Of a stretch of 64,000 nucleotides of DNA, positions 54,239 through 63,027 are shown one piece after another (within the stretch, counting starts at the first letter, position 1; each line of letters begins with the position of its first letter). Below the pieces are notes generated by a model. It did not search any database and was not told the origin of the DNA. It worked only from the letters and a program-made list of their open reading frames with translations. Location: the NCBI GenBank assembly GCA_036526255.1, contig DATCYW010000078.1, positions 1 to 64,000 of the forward strand, given 5' to 3'. Both the position numbers and the translations under genes were made by a program. This stretch comes from Malonomonas sp036526255. Its GTDB lineage: Bacteria > Desulfobacterota > Desulfuromonadia > Desulfuromonadales > Geopsychrobacteraceae.

Positions 54239-55525
54239 ATGGAACACGTCAGCGGCTTGAAATGCGTTATCTGCGGCCGGCTCTTTTCGGTCGGAGAGCG
54301 GGACTACGTCTGCCCGGATCACGGCGATGAGGGGATTCTCGATGTTCAGTACGATTATGCTCTGATCGGCCGGACCTTCAAGCGCGAGTCGCTGCAGCGC
54401 TCAGACGATTATAGCATCTGGCGCTATCGGCCGCTGCTGCCGGTCCGGCCGGAGTCACCAGCGCCACCGCTGGCGGTCGGCTGGACCCCACTTTATCACA
54501 CGCCGCGACTGGCCGCTCCGCTGGGGCTCAAGCACCTTTGGGTCAAGGATGAAGGGCGGCAACCGACCGCTTCTTTCAAGGACCGCGCAAGTGCCATCGC
54601 GCTGGTCAAGGCCCGGGAGCAGGGGGTCGCGGTTATCACCACCGCCAGCACCGGTAACGCCGCCGCCGCCCTGAGCGGTCTCTGCGCCAGTGTCGGCCAG
54701 GCCAACGTGATTTTTGTTCCACGGAGCGCGCCGCAGGCCAAAATTGCCCAGCTGCTCGCTTACGGTGCGACGGTGCTGCTGGTTGATGGAAGCTACGACG
54801 CGGCCTTCGAGCTCTGTCTGCAGGCGGCGCGGGAGTACGGCTGGTACAATCGCAACACCGGCTATAATCCCTATATGTCGGAAGGCAAAAAAACCGCCAG
54901 TTTCGAAATCTGTGAACAGCTCGGTTGGCAGGCGCCGGACCGGATCTTTGTCAGTGTCGGTGACGGTTGTATCATCGGCGGGCTGCACAAAGGGTTAAAA
55001 GATCTGCTGGCGCTCGGCTGGATCGATAAGCTGCCGAAGCTGATGGGGATTCAGGCGCAGGGGAGCAATTTTCTGACCAGCGCCTGGCAGAATGGCGAGG
55101 ATGTCCTGCACAAGCCGCCGATCGTCGCGCAGACGGTCGCTGACAGTATCAGTGCCGGACTGCCCCGCGACCGGATCAAGGCGCTGGCCGCAGTTACCGA
55201 GACCGGCGGTGCCTATCTGAGCGTCAGTGACGCGGAGATTCTCGCCGCGATTCCGGCACTGGCACGTGGCTGCGGGGTGTTTGCCGAGCCAGCCGGCGCG
55301 GCCGCCTATGCCGGGCTGGTCAAAGCGGTTACCAGCGGACAGGTCGCAGCCGCTGAGCGGATTGTCGTGCTCAACACCGGCAGCGGTCTGAAGGATGTCG
55401 CCAGCGCCATGCAGGCGGTCCAGAGCGCCGGCAGTCAGGCGTATAACGTCAGCCCGGACCTGGGCGATTTGAAACGGATTATGACCAACTTGAACAGTTT
55501 GTCTTGCACAGAAAAAGGAGAATAG
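54239..55525 (+). CDS. Threonine synthase-like fold-type II PLP enzyme
   Basis: A 428-residue PLP enzyme. A short zinc-ribbon-like start (Cys9, Cys12, Cys25, His28: CVICGR, YVCPDHG) leads into a threonine-synthase-like domain with GWTPLYHTPRLA, the PLP lysine Lys114 in TASFKDRAS, ITTASTGNAAAALSGLCA and GDGCIIGGLHKGLKDL. Typical threonine synthase makes threonine from O-phosphohomoserine. Under sigma-54 control in a catabolic-looking cluster, a deaminating or beta-eliminating reaction on an imported amino acid is as likely. It is followed after 4 bp by a second PLP enzyme. Confidence 0.8.
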   Translation: MEHVSGLKCVICGRLFSVGERDYVCPDHGDEGILDVQYDYALIGRTFKRESLQRSDDYSIWRYRPLLPVRPESPAPPLAVGWTPLYHTPRLAAPLGLKHLWVKDEGRQPTASFKDRASAIALVKAREQGVAVITTASTGNAAAALSGLCASVGQANVIFVPRSAPQAKIAQLLAYGATVLLVDGSYDAAFELCLQAAREYGWYNRNTGYNPYMSEGKKTASFEICEQLGWQAPDRIFVSVGDGCIIGGLHKGLKDLLALGWIDKLPKLMGIQAQGSNFLTSAWQNGEDVLHKPPIVAQTVADSISAGLPRDRIKALAAVTETGGAYLSVSDAEILAAIPALARGCGVFAEPAGAAAYAGLVKAVTSGQVAAAERIVVLNTGSGLKDVASAMQAVQSAGSQAYNVSPDLGDLKRIMTNLNSLSCTEKGE

Positions 55526-55529
55526 CGGC

Positions 55530-57005
55530 ATGTCGTTGATCGATTTAAGCAAAAATGAGGCAACCCTCGAACGCACCGTCAAGCTGGCCCGCGAGCGCCA
55601 GGTAATCATCCCGACCCTGAAGCAGCAGAATAACCCTGCGCTGATTCCGGAAAGCGTCAAGGCGCGTCTGAAGAGCGTCGGCCTCTGGGACCTCAATCCG
55701 GTCAACCTGTTCCGGATCACCTGGCGCAACCAGCCGGTCCCCAGCGGCGGCGGCTTCGGCGGCGTCAATTATCTGGAGTTTCCGAAGGAGCTGACCGGTG
55801 TTTCGGCGCGGATTCTGGCGCCGGTCGGCAAGTGGTTCCCCACCGGCGCGCACAAGGTCGGCGCGGCCTTCGGCTGCCTGGTGCCGCGGCTGGTTACCGG
55901 TCAGTTCGACCCGACCCGGCAGAAGGCAGTCTGGCCCTCGACCGGCAATTACTGCCGTGGCGGTGCCTATGATTCGAACCTGCTCGGCTGCGAATCGATC
56001 GCCATCCTCCCGGCCGGGATGAGTCAGGAGCGGTTTACCTGGTTGGACAAGGTTGCCGGTGAAACCATCAAGACACCGGGCAGCGAGAGCAACGTCAAGG
56101 AGATCTTCGACAAGTGCTGGGAGCTGCGCAACTCTGGGCAGGAGCTGATGATTTTCAACCAGTTCGAGGAGTTCGGCAACTACCTCTGGCACCACGAGGT
56201 AACCGGTCATGCCATGGCCGATGTCGCCGAGCAGGCGATGGGACCGAACGACCGCTTCTGTGGCGCCGTCTACACCACCGGCTCGGCCGGCACCATCGCC
56301 AGCGGTGATTATCTGAAGAAACGCTTCCCCGGCAGCAAGATTGCCGCCTGTGAGGCGCTGCAGTGCCCGACCCTGCTGGAGAACGGCTTCGGCGACCACC
56401 GCATCGAAGGGATCGGTGACAAGCATGTTCCCTGGGTCCACAACGTCAAGAACACCGACATGGTGATTGCCATCGACGATGAAGAGCCGATCACCCTGAT
56501 CCGCCTGTTTAACACTCAGGTCGGCCACGACTACCTGATCCGTCAGGGGGTTCCGGCGGCGCTGGTCGGCCAGCTGCACCTGCTGGGGATCTCCGGTATC
56601 GCCAACCTGCTGTCGGCGATCAAGTTCGCCAAGCACTATGATCTGTGTGAAAACGACATCGTCATGACCGTCCTGACCGATTCGATGGAAATGTATCAGA
56701 GCCGCCTGCAGGAGCTGACCGAAGAGCGCGGCGAGTTCAGCGAGGCGGATGCGATTGCCGCCTACCACCGTCACCTGCTTGGCCAGTCGACCGATCACAT
56801 GGAAGAATTGACCCTGCAAGGGCGCAAGCGGGTGCATAACCTCAAGTATTACACCTGGGTTGAGCAGCAAGGGAAAACCTACCGCGAAATTCAGGACCAG
56901 TGGTTCGATGACAGCTACTGGAGCAGCATTCCCGCGCATGCAGAAGAACTGGACGCACTGATCGAAGAGTTCAACGCCAGAACCGGCTTGCTCGAAACGC
57001 TCTAG
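55530..57005 (+). CDS. Cysteine synthase-like fold-type II PLP-dependent enzyme
   Basis: A 491-residue PLP enzyme of the cysteine-synthase/tryptophan-synthase-beta superfamily. Lys109 in FPTGAHKVGAAFG should bind PLP; the phosphate loop reads YTTGSAGTIASGDYLKKRF and HRIEGIGDKHVPW follows, as in O-acetylserine sulfhydrylases. It is about 150 residues longer than CysK because of an N-terminal extension and a C-terminal part rich in acidic residues (ELTEERGEFSEADAIAAYH). This subgroup is uncharacterised to my knowledge. Coupled (4 bp) to the threonine-synthase-like gene, so the two probably act in sequence or as one complex. Confidence 0.75.
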   Translation: MSLIDLSKNEATLERTVKLARERQVIIPTLKQQNNPALIPESVKARLKSVGLWDLNPVNLFRITWRNQPVPSGGGFGGVNYLEFPKELTGVSARILAPVGKWFPTGAHKVGAAFGCLVPRLVTGQFDPTRQKAVWPSTGNYCRGGAYDSNLLGCESIAILPAGMSQERFTWLDKVAGETIKTPGSESNVKEIFDKCWELRNSGQELMIFNQFEEFGNYLWHHEVTGHAMADVAEQAMGPNDRFCGAVYTTGSAGTIASGDYLKKRFPGSKIAACEALQCPTLLENGFGDHRIEGIGDKHVPWVHNVKNTDMVIAIDDEEPITLIRLFNTQVGHDYLIRQGVPAALVGQLHLLGISGIANLLSAIKFAKHYDLCENDIVMTVLTDSMEMYQSRLQELTEERGEFSEADAIAAYHRHLLGQSTDHMEELTLQGRKRVHNLKYYTWVEQQGKTYREIQDQWFDDSYWSSIPAHAEELDALIEEFNARTGLLETL

Positions 57006-57011
57006 TTTTTC

Positions 57012-57059
57012 TGACATCCCTATCAACTTGAGAATTAATTCTCAAGTTGATAGGGATGT
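57012..57059. repeat. Perfect 48-bp palindrome, possible terminator
   Basis: Two 24-nt arms match without a mismatch and without spacer; the left arm starts GACATCCCTATCAACTTGAG and the centre is GAATTAATTC. It begins 7 bp after the stop of the PLP-enzyme gene; TTTTT flanks it on each side (57005-57009 and 57063-57067). It can form a very long hairpin followed by a T-run, so termination between the PLP operon and the hydrolase genes is likely, in either direction. It is less GC-rich than its surroundings. Confidence 0.7.
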
Positions 57060-57216
57060 CGCCTTTTTCAGCTCGTCAGACTGACTGCCGTCATGCTCAG
57101 AACGGGGTTTGATTCTGTTGCAGGCGATTGGCACGGCAAGTGAAAAGCAACAGTAATGGCCGTTATTTGCTTACCATCGGTCGCTGTCGCTGAACAGCGG
57201 AGGAAACGACTCATCT

Positions 57217-58404
57217 ATGCTTAATCCCGCGCGCGAACAACAGATCATTGAACTTTGTCAGCAACTGATCCGGCAGCAGAGCTATTCCGGCGCAGAGGAG
57301 GGCGTGGTTGCCTGCCTGCAGCAGGCTTTCGAACGACTCGGCTTCGATGACTGCCAGGTCGATCGCTATGGCAATATCGTCGGCGAGATCCGTGGCAACC
57401 GCCCCGGTAGAAGTATCCTGCTTGACGGTCATATCGACACGGTGCCGGTGCCGGACCCTGCGGTCTGGGAGCAGGACCCCTTCTGCGGGGAGCTGGTCGA
57501 GGGGAAAATCTACGGTCGGGGTGCGTCGGACATGAAGGGCGCGGTCGCAGCGATGGCCTGCGCGGCGGGCTTTTTCGCCCAGGAAACTGGCCGTGATTTC
57601 GCCGGCAGCATCTATGTCGCCGGGGTGGTGCACGAAGAGTGCTTCGAAGGGGTGGCGGCGCGTGAAATCAGTCAGCGCTACCGGCCGGACTACGTGGTGA
57701 TCGGCGAAGCCTCGGAGTTGAATCTGAAGATCGGCCAGCGCGGCCGTGCCGAAATCGTCGTTGAAACCTTCGGCAAACCGGCGCATTCGGCCAATCCGCA
57801 GAAAGGGATCAACGCCGTCTACCAGCTGGCCCGGCTGATCGAGCGGATCAGGCAGCTGCCGGCCAGCCAGCATCCGGTGCTCGGCCCCGGAATCCTTGAA
57901 CTGACAGACATCAAATCAACTCCCTATCCGGGCGCTTCGGTGGTCCCCTCCTACTGCCGGGCTACCTATGACCGTCGCCTGCTGGTCGGCGAAGGGCGCG
58001 CAGCGGTGCTGGCGCCGCTGCAGCAGGTGATTGACGAGATGGCCGCCACTGACCCTGAGTTCAAGGCGAAGGTCGGTTTTGTCGCCGGCGAGGAGCAATG
58101 CTATACCGGCGCGCTGATTGCCGAAGAGCGGTTTTTCCCAGGCTGGCTGTTTTCAGCGCAGGATGACTTCGTCCAGCGCGCCTTGGCTGGCCTGCAGCAG
58201 GCGGGGTTGACCCCGGAGCTGACTTATTATTCGTTCTGCACCAACGGCAGTCACTATGCCGGTGAAGCCAATATTCAGACCCTTGGCTTTGGCCCGTCGC
58301 GGGAAAATCTGGCCCATACCATCGATGAGCATATCGAGGTGGCGCAGCTGCTCGGCGCCGCTCGCGGCTACTACGCGATCATCCAGGCGCTGTTGGCCGA
58401 CTGA
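57217..58404 (+). CDS. M20-family metallohydrolase (YgeY-like)
   Basis: A 395-residue di-zinc amidohydrolase/peptidase. Metal and catalytic residues are visible: His72 and Asp74 in LLDGHIDTVP, Asp105 in YGRGASDMKGAVAA, Glu140 and Glu141 in GVVHEECFEG, Glu164 in VIGEASELNL, and a late His in NLAHTIDEHIEV. The sequence style is that of YgeY, a hydrolase of the E. coli yge/ssnA purine and amino acid cluster. With a D-aminoacylase-like gene 34 bp downstream and a TRAP importer, it likely cleaves an acylated or carbamoylated amino acid or dipeptide. Confidence 0.85.
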   Translation: MLNPAREQQIIELCQQLIRQQSYSGAEEGVVACLQQAFERLGFDDCQVDRYGNIVGEIRGNRPGRSILLDGHIDTVPVPDPAVWEQDPFCGELVEGKIYGRGASDMKGAVAAMACAAGFFAQETGRDFAGSIYVAGVVHEECFEGVAAREISQRYRPDYVVIGEASELNLKIGQRGRAEIVVETFGKPAHSANPQKGINAVYQLARLIERIRQLPASQHPVLGPGILELTDIKSTPYPGASVVPSYCRATYDRRLLVGEGRAAVLAPLQQVIDEMAATDPEFKAKVGFVAGEEQCYTGALIAEERFFPGWLFSAQDDFVQRALAGLQQAGLTPELTYYSFCTNGSHYAGEANIQTLGFGPSRENLAHTIDEHIEVAQLLGAARGYYAIIQALLAD

Positions 58405-58438
58405 TGATGCGGTTTCAGCTTTGAAGGGAGAGTAGCGC

Positions 58439-60031
58439 ATGAAAATCCTTCTGCAGAACGGCACAATTGTCGATGGCACAGGTGCACCGGCTTTTCGTGG
58501 CAGCGTTGCCCTGACTGACGGCTGGATTGTGCAGGTCGGCGACTGTGACCGCAGCGGTTACGACCGGATCATCGACGCCGAAGGGCTGGTGATCGCGCCC
58601 GGCTTTATCGACAGCCACAGCCATTCGGATCTGCAGATTCTGCTGCAACCCTTCGTCGAAGCCAAGTTGCGGCAGGGGATCACCACGGAAATCTTCGGCC
58701 AGGATGGCATCTCAATGGCGCCGCTGCCGGCAGGGTACATCGGTCCTTGGCGCAAGAATCTGGCCGGCCTCGAAGGTGACTCGGATGAAATCGACTGGAG
58801 TTACGCCACCACCGAAGGCTACCTGCGGCTGCTGGAACAGACCGGAGTCGGTCCCAACGTCTGCTATCTGGTGCCGCACGGCAATATTCGCATGGAGGCG
58901 ATGGGGCTTGATAACCGGCTGCCGAGCGACGCAGAGCTGGAGCGGATGAAGATGATCACCCGGCGCGAACTGGAGGCCGGCGCGATCGGCCTGTCATCGG
59001 GGCTGATCTACATCCCCTGCGCTTACAGCGACCTCAACGAAATCGTCGAGCTGTGTCGGGTGGTTGCCGAATATGACGGCGTCTTTGTCGTCCACCAGCG
59101 CAGCGAAGCGGACAGCATCCTTGAGTCGATGGAGGAGATTATCCAGATCGGCCGACGGTCGGGGGTGCGATTGCATTTTTCTCACTTCAAGGTCTGCGGC
59201 AAGAAAAACTGGTGCAAGATCGATCAGGTCCTCGGCCTGCTCGATGCCGCCCAGGCCGAAGGGCTGCAGGTCTCCTTCGATCAATACCCCTATGTCGCCG
59301 GTAGTACCATGCTCGGTGTGATTCTACCGCCCTGGGCGCACGCCGGGGGCACCGATAAATTGCTGGAGCGACTGGCCGATCCGCAGCAACGGCAGCGGAT
59401 GGTTGCCGATATCGAACAGGGGCTGCCGGGCTGGGACAATTTTGTCGAATTCGCCGGGCTGGAGCAGATCTTCGTTACCAGCGTCAAGACTGCGGCCAAC
59501 ACCGATCTGATCGGCAAGAACCTGGTGGAGATCGGCAGGATGCGCGGCAAAACTCCCTACGACGCGGTCTTTGATCTGCTGCTCGCAGAGGAGAACGCGG
59601 TCGGCATGGTCGATTTCTACGGCACCGAGGAGCACATCCTGCGTTTTCTGCAGCGCCCCGAGCAGAACGTTTGTACCGATGGCCTGTTAAGCGGCAAGCC
59701 GCACCCGCGTGCGTTTGGTGCGTTCCCGCGGGTACTCGGCAAATATGTTCGCGAGGAGCAGGCGCTCACGCTGGAACAGGCAATCCACAAGATGACCGGC
59801 AAAACCGCAGCTGTCTTCGGTCTGCAGGACCGCGGGCTGGTTGCCGCGGGCTATGCCGCTGATCTGGTGCTGTTTGACCCGGAGCTGGTGATTGATCGCG
59901 GCACCTTTATCGACCCGGTCCAGTATCCGCTGGGGATTGAATATCTGCTGGTCAACGGCCAGCTGGTGCTGGAGAGTGGTCAGCCGCAGCGGCACCTGGC
60001 CGGACAGGTGTTAAGGCTCAATCAGGCGTGA
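58439..60031 (+). CDS. D-aminoacylase / N-acyl-D-amino-acid deacylase family amidohydrolase
   Basis: A 530-residue metal-dependent amidohydrolase. It has the beta-sandwich start ILLQNGTIVDGTGAPAFRGS, the HxH zinc motif PGFIDSHSHSD (His60, His62), the D-aminoacylase cysteine in LSSGLIYIPCAYSD, and the metal ligands LHFSHFKV, TDGLLSGKPHPRAFG and the C-terminal QAIHKMTGKTAAVFG. It would hydrolyse N-acyl-D-amino acids to D-amino acid and carboxylate; dihydroorotase/hydantoinase-like activities are the alternative. It lies between the M20 gene and the TRAP genes. Confidence 0.88.
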   Translation: MKILLQNGTIVDGTGAPAFRGSVALTDGWIVQVGDCDRSGYDRIIDAEGLVIAPGFIDSHSHSDLQILLQPFVEAKLRQGITTEIFGQDGISMAPLPAGYIGPWRKNLAGLEGDSDEIDWSYATTEGYLRLLEQTGVGPNVCYLVPHGNIRMEAMGLDNRLPSDAELERMKMITRRELEAGAIGLSSGLIYIPCAYSDLNEIVELCRVVAEYDGVFVVHQRSEADSILESMEEIIQIGRRSGVRLHFSHFKVCGKKNWCKIDQVLGLLDAAQAEGLQVSFDQYPYVAGSTMLGVILPPWAHAGGTDKLLERLADPQQRQRMVADIEQGLPGWDNFVEFAGLEQIFVTSVKTAANTDLIGKNLVEIGRMRGKTPYDAVFDLLLAEENAVGMVDFYGTEEHILRFLQRPEQNVCTDGLLSGKPHPRAFGAFPRVLGKYVREEQALTLEQAIHKMTGKTAAVFGLQDRGLVAAGYAADLVLFDPELVIDRGTFIDPVQYPLGIEYLLVNGQLVLESGQPQRHLAGQVLRLNQA

Positions 60032-60085
60032 CCCTGAGGTAACCCGGCGAAAACCGAACCCGCAATTTTGGAGCGATATCGCGCT

Positions 60086-60592
60086 ATGCAGAATATTTTC
60101 AATCTATCCAGCCGTTTCAGTTATCGGCTTAACTGGCTGACCGAGCGGCTCTGCGCCCTGCTGGTCGTCCTGATGGTGCTGGACGTCTGGGTCGGTATCC
60201 TATCGCGCTATGCCGTCGATCTGCAGATCACTTGGACCGAAGAGCTGGCGCGCTACCTGATGATCTGGGCGTCGCTGCTGGCGGTCTCCTGCGGGGTCTA
60301 CTACCGGGAGCATGTCGGCCTGATGCTGGTGCTGGAAGCGCTGCCGCGCCGGGTACATTACGCGACCCGGCTGCTGATCGACCTGCTGGGGCTCGGTTTC
60401 TTCCTGATCCTCTGCTATTACGGCATTAACCTGTCCAGCGAAGGGGGCAGCCAGTACGCCACCATCTTCAATATGACTATGACCCTGCCCTATGCCGCAG
60501 TGCCGGTCTCGGCCGCGCTGGGTGCGCTGCAGATGCTGCTGGTTTCAGTCAGGGATTTTTCCGCGCTAACGGTCAGGGAGGTCGCCCAATGA
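60086..60592 (+). CDS. dctQ: TRAP transporter small membrane subunit (DctQ)
   Basis: A 168-residue protein with four membrane segments and the DctQ pattern LTERLCALLVVLMVLDVWVG, TWTEELARYLMIWASLLAVS and GVYYREHVGLMLVLEALP. The ATG at 60086 gives the usual length; the TTG at 60068 adds six residues. Together with DctM it forms the sodium-driven membrane part of a TRAP importer. Its stop overlaps the dctM start (ATGA). Confidence 0.9.
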   Translation: MQNIFNLSSRFSYRLNWLTERLCALLVVLMVLDVWVGILSRYAVDLQITWTEELARYLMIWASLLAVSCGVYYREHVGLMLVLEALPRRVHYATRLLIDLLGLGFFLILCYYGINLSSEGGSQYATIFNMTMTLPYAAVPVSAALGALQMLLVSVRDFSALTVREVAQ

Positions 60593-61866
60593 TGGTGCTC
60601 GGCTGTTTTTTCGGCCTGATGCTGATCGGTCTGCCGATCGGCTATGTCCTGGGGATTGCCGGGATGATCGGCATGTTTCAGGTCGGCGGCATGGACTTCA
60701 TGAACATGGCGGCGCAGCGTTTTTTTGCCGGCCTTGACCTGTTCACCTTTATGGCCATGCCCTTCTTTATTCTGGCCGGTGAAATCATGAACCGCAGCGG
60801 CATCACCGAAAAGATCGTCGCCTTTGCCGACGCTCTGGTCGGCTACCTGCGCGGCGGCATGGCCCACTCCAACATGCTCGCCTCCGTGCTGTTTGCCGGA
60901 ATGACCGGCGCTGCGGTTTCTGATGCGGCCGCCTTCGGCAACACCCTGGTGCCGGCGATGGTCAAAAAGGGCTACAGTCGCCCCTTCGCCTGTGCCGTCA
61001 CCGCCGCCGGATCGATCATCGGCCCGACCATTCCGCCGTCCAACCTGATGGTCATCTACGGTTCGCTGATGGGTGTCTCGATTGCCGGGCTGTTCGCCGC
61101 CGGTATTATTCCCGGCCTGTTGATCTGCCTGCTCTGCATGGCGCTGATCGCCGCCTGTGGTCGGCGCTGGAAATTGCCGAAGTCGGGGCAGCGGCCGAGC
61201 CTGTTGCTGATCATCAAGGCCTTCCGCTCCAGCATTCTGGCGCTGACCATGCCGGTGATCATCTTAGGCGCCATCATGACCGGTGTCACCACACCGACTG
61301 AAGCAGCGGCGATTGCGGTTTTTTATGCCCTGTTCGTCGGGATTTTTGTTTATCGCGCGCTAAGCTTCAATGACATTCTGGAGATGCTGATCCGCACGGC
61401 GCGGATTACCGGCGTGGTGTTCCTGATTATCGCCTCCGCCTCGATTCTCGGCTGGTGGCTGACCTTCATGCAGATTCCCCAGGCGATCACCGCCTGGTTC
61501 CTCTCCATGTCGAGCAACCCGCAGGTGATTATCGCCCTGATCCTGCTGCTACTGCTGGGGATCGGCATGTTCATGGACATCAACGCCGCGCTGATCATTC
61601 TGGCGCCGGTGCTGGCGCCCTTGACGATGAAGATCGGCATGGATCCGGTGCACGCCGGGGTCATGATCGTGCTGGCGCTGAATATTTCGCTGATGACGCC
61701 GCCGGTCGGTGCCTGTCTGTTCGTGCTGGCGTCGGTGACCGGTGAAAAGCTGGAAAAGATCAGTGTCGCGCTCTGGCCGTTTCTGCTGGTCGAGACCCTG
61801 GTGCTGCTGGTCATCGCGTTCTGGTCAGACCTGACCCTTTACGTCCCAAGGCTGCTGGGTTTGTAG
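60589..61866 (+). CDS. dctM: TRAP transporter large membrane subunit (DctM)
   Basis: A 425-residue integral membrane protein with about twelve segments and the DctM motifs PFFILAGEIMNRSGITEKI, AAAFGNTLVPAMVKKGYSR, AAGSIIGPTIPPSNLMVIYG, GVTTPTEAAAIAVFYAL and LMTPPVGACLFVLAS. It carries the transport pathway. It is coupled to dctQ and followed after 38 bp by the binding-protein gene. Confidence 0.94.
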   Translation: MMVLGCFFGLMLIGLPIGYVLGIAGMIGMFQVGGMDFMNMAAQRFFAGLDLFTFMAMPFFILAGEIMNRSGITEKIVAFADALVGYLRGGMAHSNMLASVLFAGMTGAAVSDAAAFGNTLVPAMVKKGYSRPFACAVTAAGSIIGPTIPPSNLMVIYGSLMGVSIAGLFAAGIIPGLLICLLCMALIAACGRRWKLPKSGQRPSLLLIIKAFRSSILALTMPVIILGAIMTGVTTPTEAAAIAVFYALFVGIFVYRALSFNDILEMLIRTARITGVVFLIIASASILGWWLTFMQIPQAITAWFLSMSSNPQVIIALILLLLLGIGMFMDINAALIILAPVLAPLTMKIGMDPVHAGVMIVLALNISLMTPPVGACLFVLASVTGEKLEKISVALWPFLLVETLVLLVIAFWSDLTLYVPRLLGL

Positions 61867-61904
61867 GCAGTCCACTTTTACTCTTTTTCGGAATGGAGGA
61901 CATC

Positions 61905-62945
61905 ATGCGTACCAAGAAATCTCTGGCCCTCGGCATGGCTCTGCTGTTGAGTTGTGCCCTGGTCGCGGCGCCGGTTCAGGCGCTGGCGGCGAAAACCCTG
62001 AAGTTGGCTCACCTGAACAGCGATGACCCGTTTGACAACGCCACCGGCGCCATGGCCGGAGTGTTCAAGAGCCTGGTCGAGGCTGGCACCAACGGTTCGA
62101 TCGAGGTGCAGATTTTCTCCAGCGGTCAGCTTGGCAAAGACAATGAAGTGCTGCAGCAGGTCAAGGCCGGCGTGGTGCAGTCGACCATCGCCACCTCCGG
62201 CGGCATGGCCTCCATCTACCCGCTGATCGGCGTACTTGACGTCCCCTTCGCTTTCCCCAATATCAGCGCCACCTACGCTGTGCTTGACGGACCGTTCGGT
62301 GACAAGCTGGCGACCGACATCAACGCCAAAACCGGTCTGAAGGTTCTCGGCTTCGGTGACTCCGGCGGGTTCTTCGCCTTCACCAACTCCAAGCGCCCGA
62401 TCAAAAGCCCGGCCGACATGAAGGGGCTGAAGATCCGCACCATGGGCCTGCAGACCCACAAATCGCTGGTCAGCGCCATCGGCGGCCAGCCGGTCTCGCT
62501 CCCCTGGGCCGAAGTCTACACCTCACTGCAGACCGGGGTTGCCGACGGTCAGATGAACCCGGTGCCGATCATCAAGTTTGCCAAGTTTGACGAAGTGCAG
62601 AAATACCTGACCCTGTCCGGCCACCTGTTTGCCCCCTATCCATGGGTCATCAACCAGAAGTTCTACGACAGCCTGAGTAAGGAAGAGCAGGAGGTCGTCA
62701 ACTACGCCACCAAGTCGGCGATCGTTGCCGGGCGTGGCATCAGCCGGATTATCGAAGCCTCAGAGCGCGGCCTGCCGGCACTGGCGCAGAAGATGGAAAT
62801 CTATACCCCGACCCCGGCCGAGAAGGCCCTGTTCCGTGAAGCTGCGGTACCGGCGGTGAAAGCCTATATCATTGAGGCGCTTGGCGCTGAAGGGGAAGCG
62901 ATGCTTAACGCTTTTTTGGCCGCGGTTGAAGACGCTGCCAAGTAA
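61905..62945 (+). CDS. dctP: TRAP transporter periplasmic binding protein (DctP)
   Basis: A 346-residue extracytoplasmic binding protein with a Sec signal peptide (MRTKKSLALGMALLLSCALV, cleavage likely after ALA). It belongs to the DctP family: LAHLNSDDPFDNA, FSSGQLGKDNEVLQQVKAGV, the carboxylate-binding arginine region GLKIRTMGLQTHKSLVSAIG, PLPWAEVYTSLQTGVADGQ-like LPWAEVYTSLQTGVADGQMN. The start at 61905 has GGAGGA just upstream. It presumably binds a carboxylate-containing compound processed by the adjacent hydrolases. Confidence 0.92.
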   Translation: MRTKKSLALGMALLLSCALVAAPVQALAAKTLKLAHLNSDDPFDNATGAMAGVFKSLVEAGTNGSIEVQIFSSGQLGKDNEVLQQVKAGVVQSTIATSGGMASIYPLIGVLDVPFAFPNISATYAVLDGPFGDKLATDINAKTGLKVLGFGDSGGFFAFTNSKRPIKSPADMKGLKIRTMGLQTHKSLVSAIGGQPVSLPWAEVYTSLQTGVADGQMNPVPIIKFAKFDEVQKYLTLSGHLFAPYPWVINQKFYDSLSKEEQEVVNYATKSAIVAGRGISRIIEASERGLPALAQKMEIYTPTPAEKALFREAAVPAVKAYIIEALGAEGEAMLNAFLAAVEDAAK

Positions 62946-62969
62946 ACTCTTTTTAAACAGCCAGAAAAA

Positions 62970-63004
62970 GCGGGCCGGTGAATTTCACCGGCCCGCTTTT
63001 TTTT
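62970..63004 (+). terminator. Strong intrinsic (bidirectional) terminator
   Basis: An 11-bp GC stem (GCGGGCCGGTG / CACCGGCCCGC) with loop AATTT is followed by eight T and preceded by five A, so it can end the plus-strand TRAP operon and also the minus-strand gltD-like gene, whose stop is 24 bp away. Confidence 0.92.
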
Positions 63005-63027
63005 ATCAACGATCAACTATTTAAGAA

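Noticed and set aside
55545..57026. 493-residue open frame on the minus strand, opposite the cysteine synthase-like gene
   Set aside because: Antisense shadow created by high GC and codon bias; no recognisable domain, while the plus-strand frame has PLP-enzyme motifs throughout. Same judgement for the long antisense frames at 45533-46984, 34880-36169, 14028-15260 and 12709-13779.
57165..57183. Sigma-54-like sequence TGGCCGTTATTTGCT upstream of the M20 hydrolase gene
   Set aside because: The spacing between GG and GC is 9, one short of the required 10, so it was not called. A nearby TGGCAC lacks a -12 GC.
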